In this document: positions 6,700-12,118 of the stretch, one piece after another
Layout of the letters: every line of letters starts with the position of its first letter
Position numbering within the stretch: position 1 is the first letter of the stretch
Program-made: the position numbers and the translations under genes
The notes under the pieces: generated by a model
Databases searched by the model: none
What the model was told of the DNA's origin: nothing
What the model saw: the letters and a program-made list of their open reading frames with translations, nothing else
From: RYN-433 sp036558265
GTDB taxonomy: Bacteria > Planctomycetota > Phycisphaerae > Tepidisphaerales > Tepidisphaeraceae
Reading direction: 5' to 3'
Assembly: GCA_036558265.1 (NCBI GenBank)
Contig: DATBFY010000133.1
Location: 1 to 12,118, forward strand
Length of the DNA stretch: 12,118 nucleotides

Positions 6700-7626
6700 T
6701 CAGTTCGGAATGAAGGGGTTCCAGATGACCTTTCCGGGAATATTGCCGTCAGCCGACACTTGCTCGGGCGTGAGCGTGTTGAGCTCCGCGCGCGTGAAGT
6801 ACCCGACGTGCCCGTCGGCGAAGAGCAGGTTGCCCCCGCCCTTGTGACGCCCCGCGAATCGCGTGTAGGTTGTCTTGCCGCGCATCAGGTTACTCGTATA
6901 AGGCGGTGTCGCCTCGCCGGCGATCATCATCTTCTCCACCAGCAACGGGATTTCGGTGCTGGCGCGAAGCTGTGACATCTTGAGGAACGGCCGTCCGCCC
7001 GACCCGCCCACCACATTGTTGTCCAGCTTCGAATTGACGACGTAGCACCAGTAAACCTTCGCCTGCACCGGCATGGCCGGCGAAGTCAGCATTCGATCGG
7101 CGTTGTTCCCGGCGGGCCACCCGTACATCATGTAATAACCGTCCACCACGACATCCCCGCTTGACGCCGAGGCGCTCTTGGACGCATCGCTGGCGGTCGG
7201 GCAGACGAAATAGCTGTGGTCGCCGCTCTTGGGCAATGGCCCCCGACCGGCCAGGTCATCCTGCTGTTGATCGTAATAGGACTTGGCGCTCAACTGCTGG
7301 GGAACCGCGTTCGCCCAGTAGGCCGGATCGTCCCAGACGCCGATCGGCGACGACGGCTTGTCCCCGTCGCTGTAACCGGTATACGGAAGCGTCCCGCGGT
7401 TGGCCTCGCAATACATGATGAACCCGATGCCCATCTGGCGCAGGTTGCTGGCGCATTCGACCAATTGTGCCTGGCGTCGCGCCGACAGGAGGGCAGGCAG
7501 CAGGATGGCAATGAGCAGCGCAATGATGCCGATCACCACGAGCAGTTCGATCAGGGTGAAGCCGCGCGACCGATCGTTTGGGTAAACCGAAGTTGCATCG
7601 ACACCAAAGATCGGATCAATCTTCAC
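6700..7626 (-). CDS. Prepilin-type N-terminal cleavage/methylation protein with H-X9-DG motif
   Basis: Type IV pilin/type II pseudopilin-like exported protein of 308 residues. The prepilin peptidase site is G22-F23 in RGFTLIELLVVIGIIALLIA, with the glutamate (E27) at mature position 5 and a hydrophobic helix after it; cleavage and N-methylation are expected there. The globular part has SARRQAQLVECASNLRQMG, the usual spacing after the helix in the planctomycete family related to DUF1559. Near the C-terminus H261 and D271-G272 form the H-X9-DG motif (RHKGGGNLLFADGHVGY) typical of these proteins. The start is GTG at 7626, the first start codon after an in-frame stop; no good ribosome-binding site precedes it, so the start is less certain than the family. 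Planctomycetes carry many such proteins and the role of most is unknown. It is the first gene of the likely prepilin, PEP-CTERM, phytase operon. Confidence 0.88.
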   Translation of the reverse strand: MKIDPIFGVDATSVYPNDRSRGFTLIELLVVIGIIALLIAILLPALLSARRQAQLVECASNLRQMGIGFIMYCEANRGTLPYTGYSDGDKPSSPIGVWDDPAYWANAVPQQLSAKSYYDQQQDDLAGRGPLPKSGDHSYFVCPTASDASKSASASSGDVVVDGYYMMYGWPAGNNADRMLTSPAMPVQAKVYWCYVVNSKLDNNVVGGSGGRPFLKMSQLRASTEIPLLVEKMMIAGEATPPYTSNLMRGKTTYTRFAGRHKGGGNLLFADGHVGYFTRAELNTLTPEQVSADGNIPGKVIWNPFIPN

Positions 7627-7651
7627 GCTCGGCAGCGTACGGACCGGTTTA

Positions 7652-7667
7652 AAGATCGTATGATCTT
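7652..7667. promoter_or_regulatory. Inverted repeat upstream of the prepilin operon (candidate operator)
   Basis: AAGATC, a 4-nt spacer, then GATCTT form a perfect 6-bp dyad. It lies 26 bp before the GTG start at 7626, where a promoter or operator of the three-gene operon would be. A loose -10-like TACGAT lies within it on the minus strand, but no convincing -35 was found. The function is inferred from position only. Confidence 0.3.
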
Positions 7668-7798
7668 GCGATGAAGGTGGCTGCTACATCTCGTTAAACG
7701 CGCAAGATGAGGGTCGCGAAAGGCGGGCTGTTTACCGGTACCGACGCCTACCCGCGCGGCGATGAAGTTGGCGGCCGAGCGGGCCAACCCTGCGGAGC

Positions 7799-7944
7799 CT
7801 GAGTAAAGCCTTCCGCGGTGAGCTGGTCGAGACCGAGGCCTCCCTCGACCGGCCGCCAAGTTGCTGGAGCGCATCAAGGCCGCTTGCGCCGCCGCCGACC
7901 CTACCCCCCGCCCCAAGCGCCGCAAGGCGAGATCGAATGGCTGA
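7799..7944 (+). pseudogene. Decayed C-terminal remnant of a type I restriction specificity subunit (HsdS)
   Basis: Two pieces in different frames match the conserved C-terminus of HsdS, the DNA-recognition subunit of type I restriction-modification enzymes. Frame one (7799-7846) reads LSKAFRGELVETEASL. Frame two (7849-7944) reads PAAKLLERIKAACAAADP, then a Pro/Arg/Lys-rich end and TGA. In intact proteins these blocks are joined by about a dozen residues (of the type ARxEGRDYEPA), which are missing here, so there has been a deletion with a frame change. A further fragment AAERAN just upstream, in yet another frame, could belong to the preceding coiled-coil. No target-recognition domain and no hsdM or hsdR gene is in the window. 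The relic sits on the 3' side of a tRNA gene, a common landing site for mobile islands. Confidence 0.6.
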
Positions 7945-8148
7945 CGGCAGACGGCAGCCCGAACGGTAGGGTTTCGATCGGGACCCCGATCGATACGGTG
8001 TTGTTCATTTGCGCGTCCTGTTAACTGGAGAATCTGAGAGTTATCTTGCTGTCAGCCGAGACCACCCGTCCCACTACCCCGCTCGCGCCGTTCTCTCCGC
8101 CGACTCTCAGAGAACACCCCCGCCCGTAACTCCTTGTAAACACTGGCC
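7945..8148. other. Gene-free stretch with inverted repeats
   Basis: Together with 7627-7798 this belongs to a 606-bp stretch (7627-8232) without an intact gene. It holds a perfect dyad at 7975-7992 (CGATCGGG, AC, CCCGATCG) and a 9-bp inverted pair, TCTGAGAGT at 8033-8041 and ACTCTCAGA at 8103-8111, separated by 61 bp. No reading frame here has family motifs or a ribosome-binding site. The structures could be remnants of a mobile element or unrelated hairpins. Confidence 0.35.
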
Positions 8149-8187
8149 AAAAGCAACAAACCCCCGGGGATGTCCGTCCTCGGGGTT
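8149..8187 (-). terminator. Rho-independent terminator downstream of tRNA-Asn
   Basis: Read on the minus strand, AACCCCGAGGA pairs with a downstream TCCCCGGGGGTT-type arm (an imperfect stem with GC core), followed by a T-rich run TTTGTTGCTTTT. It starts about 46 bp after the 3' end of the tRNA, as expected for a transcript covering the tRNA and possibly nuoA. Confidence 0.6.
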
Positions 8188-8232
8188 CTCTGTTAACTCG
8201 TCGGTAGCCCAGTTCCGCTACCGATTTCAAAG

Positions 8233-8304
8233 CTCCGCGGGTAGGACTCGAACCTACAACCAGCCGGTTAACAGCCGGCTGCTCTACCATTGAGCTACCG
8301 CGGA
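8233..8304 (-). tRNA. tRNA-Asn (anticodon GTT)
   Basis: A 72-nt cloverleaf reads on the minus strand. The acceptor arms TCCGCGG and CCGCGGA pair fully. The D-arm is GCTC-AATGGTA-GAGC, the anticodon arm GCCGG-CTGTTAA-CCGGC with GTT in the loop, the variable loop TGGTT, and the T-arm GTAGG-TTCGAGT-CCTAC; the discriminator is G. No CCA is encoded (the next bases are CTT), so CCA must be added by nucleotidyltransferase. The gene lies 95 bp after nuoA on the same strand and may share its transcript. Confidence 0.95.
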
Positions 8305-8399
8305 TCGCGGGCTCCCTCCAGCTATCCCAAACGACCCTCTGGCACACCTCTGACAGACACGGGACAGGGCCGGTTAATCTAGCGACGAGCCGGGGCGTG

Positions 8400-8876
8400 T
8401 CAAGGTGATCGGACGCGGTGCGGCACGCGAAGATCAACGCCCGCGGGATGTTCCGTGCCAACGCTGGTCGTGGCGGCCGAGCGCACCCAATCGAGATAAC
8501 CAAACCGCCACAGATACGCGAATCCCACCAGCAGGATTCCGAAGAAAAACAGCATATCGACGATCGCCACTTGCCGCACCGCGAATGCGGCTTGCCCTGT
8601 CGCTTCCCCCACGCTCCCCGCCGACCCGTACGCGACCGCCCATGGGTAGAACAGCGCCACCTCCACGTCAAAGATCAGGTAAACCAGCGCGACGATGTAG
8701 AAACGAAGGTCGAACTGAACCCACGACGTACCCAGGGTCGGCTCGCCGCACTCGTATGCGGCCGCCTTCTCCGGATTCGCAACGCGGGGGCGGGCAAGCG
8801 ACCCGAGCACCAGGTTGAACAGCACGAACGCCGCCCCAAACCCCGCGAACAGCGCGACCGAAAGCAAGATCTCCAT
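8400..8876 (-). CDS. nuoA: NADH-quinone oxidoreductase subunit A (complex I)
   Basis: Membrane subunit of proton-pumping NADH:quinone oxidoreductase (complex I, NDH-1), located where the hydrophilic arm meets the membrane arm near the quinone site. The 158-residue protein has three membrane helices: about 3-27, 60-85 and 103-125. The diagnostic block follows the first helix: YECGEPTLGTSWVQFDLRFY (E42, C43), then IVALVYLIFDVEVALFYPWA with the conserved acidic D70 and E72 of helix two. Complex I NuoA proteins are usually about 120-140 residues; the extra length is a polar C-terminal tail after the third helix. The start is the ATG at 8876, with only a weak AGG upstream. In most bacteria nuoA is followed at once by nuoB and the rest of the operon, but here the next gene on the strand is tRNA-Asn, so nuoA stands alone. 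Confidence 0.93.
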   Translation of the reverse strand: MEILLSVALFAGFGAAFVLFNLVLGSLARPRVANPEKAAAYECGEPTLGTSWVQFDLRFYIVALVYLIFDVEVALFYPWAVAYGSAGSVGEATGQAAFAVRQVAIVDMLFFFGILLVGFAYLWRFGYLDWVRSAATTSVGTEHPAGVDLRVPHRVRSP

Positions 8877-8886
8877 ACGCCGACCT

Positions 8887-8916
8887 AGTCTAGGACGTTC
8901 CAGGTCTCCATGCCAA
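8887..8916 (-). promoter_or_regulatory. Possible nuoA promoter
   Basis: On the minus strand a TTGGCA (8916-8911) and a TAGACT (8892-8887) are 18 bp apart and resemble sigma-70 -35 and -10 boxes. The -10 overlaps a perfect dyad CCTAG-T-CTAGG (8884-8894). If real, transcription would begin only a few bases before the ATG at 8876, giving an almost leaderless mRNA. The assignment is by eye only. Confidence 0.3.
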
Positions 8917-8938
8917 CACCAGCGCGCCCGCGCATGAA

Positions 8939-8970
8939 AAAAGGGAGACGGCGCGAGCCGTCTCCCTTTT
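8939..8970. terminator. Strong bidirectional Rho-independent terminator
   Basis: A perfect 14-bp stem, AAAAGGGAGACGGC with GCCGTCTCCCTTTT, closes on a GCGA (GNRA) tetraloop, with further A residues at 8937-8938. On the minus strand it lies 22 bp after the stop codon of the large modular gene and ends in six T residues, so it terminates that gene and insulates nuoA. Its symmetry would let it work in both directions. Confidence 0.9.
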
Positions 8971-8991
8971 CACTGACCAGCGGTCTCACTC

Positions 8992-11900
8992 TCAATGGCC
9001 GGCCAGCAGATCTTTCACACCGCTGATCTTCTTCGTGGCGAACTTGCTCGTCGGCGGTGTCACCGGTTTGGGCGCGGGCTTCGGAGCGGCCTTGGGCGCC
9101 GGCTTTGGGGCCGGTTTGGGGGCCGGTTTGCTCGCGACCGGCGCCGGGGTGGGCGCCGTAACCGGGGCCGACGGGGTCGGCGCCGGCTGCGTGGCGCCGT
9201 TGTGCCCGAAGAACCAGATCACGTCGGCGTTGTCGACCGTGCCGCTGTGATCGAAGTCGCCGTCCGCGGCGCTGGCATTGGTCTTGCCGATGTTCTTCGA
9301 CAGGATCTGGTAATCGATGAAGCCGATCGAACGGTCGCCGTTGAAGGTGCCATCGTAATTCGCCTGCGTGTCACCCTTCAACGAGTAGAAGTTGAAGTTG
9401 AAATCACCGCCGGCGTTACCGTCCAGATCACCATCGAGCTGGTTGTTGTCGACGTCGGTGATGTTGGCGGCGGTCAACGTCAGCCTGTAGTTCCCGTTGG
9501 GCAATTCCTGGTTGGGCAGCTTGGGGAACGTGATGATCGCGCTGTTGCTCGCCGCGTCGTAGGCGATGGAGACCATCGCCGGGTTACCCGGCCCGCCGTA
9601 GACGGCGTTGTTGCCGCCAATCTCGGTGATCGTCGCCGTGTTTCCATCCAGCGAGCTGATCGTCACCGGCTCGCTGAACTTCACGACCATGTGCTGCTTG
9701 CCCGTGAACGTCGCCGACGCCGGCAGCGGCCGGTCAAACTCGGTCGTGACGACCTTGGGCGCGGTGGATTCGATCGGCGTGATCGAGATGTTGTCGAAGT
9801 GCGCCGCGCTGATCAAAGCGGCGTTGTGCGCGGTCACCGCAAGGCCGGCATACACGTCCACCGGCATGCCGGTGATGGTTTGGACCGTGACTGGAGTGCC
9901 GATGGTGGTGCCATCCCCCCAGTTGATGCCGTCGGTCGAATAGTAGTAGGTGAAGGTATCGCCGACACGGTCGAGGCGCACCCACCCGGTGCCGTTGGGC
10001 GAGCCCGCCGGCGCCGGATCCACGTTGAGGAGAGTGCCACCGTCCAAACGGCCCTGGGCACGGACCTGGTTGCCGACCGTGGCGGCCATGTAGGCATGCC
10101 GCGATGGGCCGGTCAGGTCCTCGCGGACCATGACACCGGCCTTGGCCCAGACGTCCGTCGGCTGCATGTCGATGACGTGCGCCTGGATGCTGAAGTTCCC
10201 GTGTTCGAGCTGGTAGAGGAAGTGGAAGTCGTCGGAGGCATCCCAGATGTCGTGCCCGCCACCGTAGACCACCGCAGACTTGCCGTCCGCGCTCATCCCC
10301 GCGTCGCCCGGAAGCGGCGCGCCCACGTCCTGGTTCGTCCAGCCGGCCGCGATGATCGCAGTTTTGGCGTTGGCGACGTTGCTCTCGGTCGAAGTGCCGG
10401 CGAGACCGGTCGCGACGACCTTGTAGTAATAGGTCGTATTCGGCGTCAGCCCCGTATCGGTATACGAGGTGGTATTTGGGGCGAGCGTGGTCAGGGGTGC
10501 GAAGGTCACGTTGTCGGTGGAGCGCAGGATCCGGAAGCCCGTCTCGTTGAGGGAGTTGTCGGTCCAGGACAGGCGCACCTGGTGCGCCACGTCCGTCGTC
10601 GCGGTCAGCGCGGTCGGCGCCGCCGGCGGCTCGGCCTCGGTCAGGTCCGCCGCCTGCAGCAACACCGTGCCGCTCTGGGCGATCCAGCTCACGTTGAGTG
10701 TCTGGGCGTCGATGCCGGCCTTGTAATCGATCACGACCTTCTTGAACTCGGGCAGTCCGTCGCCCGGATTGCTGTCGGTGACGGTGGTCGTGAAATCGGT
10801 GGCGCTGCCGTCACTCAGATGTGCTGTGAGCACGCCCGAGCCGCCGTTAACGCCCACGTAGACCGTCAACCGGTTCTTCTGGCGCGACGTCGCCGGCGCG
10901 CTGAACGTAAACCCGTTGCCCGCGCCGCTCGTCGCCAGGGCGCCGGTGTCCGCCGTCGCCGCCGGATTGCCCGTCGGGGCTTGCAGGAATTCGACCTCGG
11001 CGATCTGCATCGAGTTGGCCGCCCCCGCGTTGCGCACGTCGGGGAAGGTCAGCCGATACGTCGTGTAGGAGGTGCTGTTGGCGAACGAGACCACGTACCG
11101 CGCCCCGTTGCCCGGTGCCGTGTCCGTGTTGTTGTTCGGCGTGCGGATGTCGGTCAGCTCAAGCTGGCCGTTCGCGATCGGCGAGAACGTCGCCCCGCCG
11201 TCGTTGGATCCTTCGAGCTTGTAGTCCAGGGGATCGCGCTCGGTCGCGTCGTTCGCCATTGTCAGACCCAGGCCGCCGATCACGCTGGCCCCACTGGACG
11301 GCGTGACGATGAACCCGGTGCCCAGCTTGGCGAAGTTGAGGTACTTGGTGTTGATGTTGTCGTCGATCGCCTTGAAGACGTCCTCGTTGGGCGCGTTGCC
11401 GTTGTCCGGCACACCCGCGATCGAGTCCGACGGCTGCGTCACGTCGGTGTTGCCCGGCCCGCCGATGTCCGCGTTGGTCCAGGTGAACGACTTGCCCGCG
11501 GCCGCGACGCCGGTCGGCGCCGGGCCGACCACCGTGAGATCGGTGATTCGATTACCGCCCTTGCCCAGCCCGTCGAGGGTCGCCTGTCGGGCGGCGTTGT
11601 CGAGACCCAGGTAACCGCCCTCGCGCACCAGGGCGACCTTGTCCATCAGGTATCCGGCCTCGCGGATGCCGAGGGTGATCGAGTGGTTGCCCGGGGTGGT
11701 GATGACGTAGGCGCTGTTCCGCGGGTTGTTGAAGTTGAGGTTGCCCGGGGTCACGCCGTCGCTGGCGGTCCAGATCCACTGGTTGTCGCCGTTGCCGGCC
11801 TGGTTGTCGAACTGCACGCTGCCCAGGGTCGCGGCGCTGGGCGAGGTGACGTCAAGCGCCGTGGGCGCCCAGATGCTGTTGTCGCCACCGCTGCCGGTCA

Positions 11901-12117
11901 GTTTGCGGCGGACGTAGAGCCGCCACACGCCCGCCGACGGGATGTTGAAGTTGTAGGTGACGTACCCGGCGTTGTTGCCACCGGTGTCGCTGTCTCCGGC
12001 CTGGATCGCGCTGCCACCACTGGCGGTGGCGTCCGCGACGACGTTCCAACCCGTGCCATCGGCATCCGTGCCGTCCACGCGCGTGCCGTTCTCCGCCTCC
12101 TGCACCACGCCCACCAC
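8992..12117 (-). CDS. Large secreted multidomain protein with dockerin-type C-terminus, 5'-partial
   Basis: The frame is open to the right edge, so the signal peptide and N-terminus are missing; 1041 residues are visible. Domains in order: a carbohydrate-binding-module-like beta-sandwich (about 5-165, starting QEAENGTRVDGTDADG); a discoidin/F5-8C-like domain (about 205-380, with NEDVFKAIDDNINTKYLNF and YKLEGSNDGG); a beta-rich domain (385-495); a fibronectin type III domain (497-588, APTALTATTDVAHQVRLSW); a DUF1349/LamG-like concanavalin fold (590-780, VWAKAGVMVREDLTG); an Ig-like domain (785-912); a dockerin-type pair (914-975) with one good calcium loop, DFDHSGTVDNAD, and a degenerate first loop; a Lys-Pro-Ala-Pro repeat linker (997-1018); and a tail SKFATKKISGVKDLLAGH. 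No catalytic domain is visible, though one could lie upstream. The role is probably glycan or matrix binding at the cell surface. The Ig-like/dockerin/tail layout matches the protein ending at 2853. The gene ends at a strong terminator. Confidence 0.87.
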   Translation of the reverse strand: MVGVVQEAENGTRVDGTDADGTGWNVVADATASGGSAIQAGDSDTGGNNAGYVTYNFNIPSAGVWRLYVRRKLTGSGGDNSIWAPTALDVTSPSAATLGSVQFDNQAGNGDNQWIWTASDGVTPGNLNFNNPRNSAYVITTPGNHSITLGIREAGYLMDKVALVREGGYLGLDNAARQATLDGLGKGGNRITDLTVVGPAPTGVAAAGKSFTWTNADIGGPGNTDVTQPSDSIAGVPDNGNAPNEDVFKAIDDNINTKYLNFAKLGTGFIVTPSSGASVIGGLGLTMANDATERDPLDYKLEGSNDGGATFSPIANGQLELTDIRTPNNNTDTAPGNGARYVVSFANSTSYTTYRLTFPDVRNAGAANSMQIAEVEFLQAPTGNPAATADTGALATSGAGNGFTFSAPATSRQKNRLTVYVGVNGGSGVLTAHLSDGSATDFTTTVTDSNPGDGLPEFKKVVIDYKAGIDAQTLNVSWIAQSGTVLLQAADLTEAEPPAAPTALTATTDVAHQVRLSWTDNSLNETGFRILRSTDNVTFAPLTTLAPNTTSYTDTGLTPNTTYYYKVVATGLAGTSTESNVANAKTAIIAAGWTNQDVGAPLPGDAGMSADGKSAVVYGGGHDIWDASDDFHFLYQLEHGNFSIQAHVIDMQPTDVWAKAGVMVREDLTGPSRHAYMAATVGNQVRAQGRLDGGTLLNVDPAPAGSPNGTGWVRLDRVGDTFTYYYSTDGINWGDGTTIGTPVTVQTITGMPVDVYAGLAVTAHNAALISAAHFDNISITPIESTAPKVVTTEFDRPLPASATFTGKQHMVVKFSEPVTISSLDGNTATITEIGGNNAVYGGPGNPAMVSIAYDAASNSAIITFPKLPNQELPNGNYRLTLTAANITDVDNNQLDGDLDGNAGGDFNFNFYSLKGDTQANYDGTFNGDRSIGFIDYQILSKNIGKTNASAADGDFDHSGTVDNADVIWFFGHNGATQPAPTPSAPVTAPTPAPVASKPAPKPAPKPAPKAAPKPAPKPVTPPTSKFATKKISGVKDLLAGH
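9064..9129 (-). repeat. Lys-Pro-Ala-Pro linker-coding repeat
   Basis: Within the large modular gene, residues 997-1018 are tandem KPAP units with one KAAP variant, encoded by a near-periodic 12-bp DNA repeat. Such Pro/Ala/Lys linkers are extended and may cross the cell wall or carry charge. The repeat may vary in length between strains by slippage. Confidence 0.7.
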
Positions 12118-12118
12118 G

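Noticed and set aside
8018..8198. Repeated CTGTTAACT at 8018-8026 and 8190-8198, resembling the tRNA anticodon loop, as att sites
   Set aside because: Only 9 bp, not extending into the tRNA 3' end, and likely by chance.
8405..8888. Plus-strand frames opposite nuoA
   Set aside because: Antisense shadows of nuoA with basic, motif-free products.

Overview
The window reads as a high-GC member of the Planctomycetota, most likely class Phycisphaerae (Tepidisphaeraceae-like). This is an inference from gene content, without any database search. The clues are large secreted proteins ending in an Ig-like module, a dockerin-type calcium-binding repeat and a Pro/Ala/Lys tail; an ELWxTDGT-repeat protein; an H-X9-DG prepilin-like protein; and a PEP-CTERM protein.

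Layout. Positions 1-2853 (+) hold the 3' part of a giant ELWxTDGT-repeat surface protein. Its C-terminal Ig-like/dockerin part is in another frame after one extra G in a GGGG run at 2303-2306. Positions 2923-4080 (+) encode a pore-loop potassium channel with a long cytoplasmic C-terminus. Just after it, 4112-4189 is an orphan copy of a dockerin-protein C-terminal tail, so related tail sequences bracket the channel gene. On the minus strand, 7626 down to 4338 forms a likely three-gene operon: prepilin-like protein, PEP-CTERM protein and secreted beta-propeller phytase. The last two are 2 bp apart, and the phytase ribosome-binding site lies inside the end of the PEP-CTERM gene. Positions 7627-8232 contain no intact gene, but hold a decayed C-terminus of a type I restriction specificity subunit (HsdS) and several inverted repeats. 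Then on the minus strand come tRNA-Asn(GTT) with a terminator, a stand-alone nuoA (complex I subunit A), a perfect 14-bp bidirectional terminator, and a 1041-residue multidomain secreted protein running off the right edge.

How the genes fit together. Most of the window concerns the cell surface and secretion. Two very large calcium-binding modular proteins flank a small operon whose products look exported by three routes: type II/IV prepilin, exosortase, and Sec with release. The phytase would release phosphate from extracellular phytate. nuoA and the tRNA are core genes. The HsdS relic beside the tRNA and the duplicated tail around the channel gene show past rearrangement.

No complete undescribed system is evident. 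The best leads are the repeated C-terminal tail motif as a possible sorting signal, the tail duplication around the channel gene, and the coupled PEP-CTERM/phytase operon.
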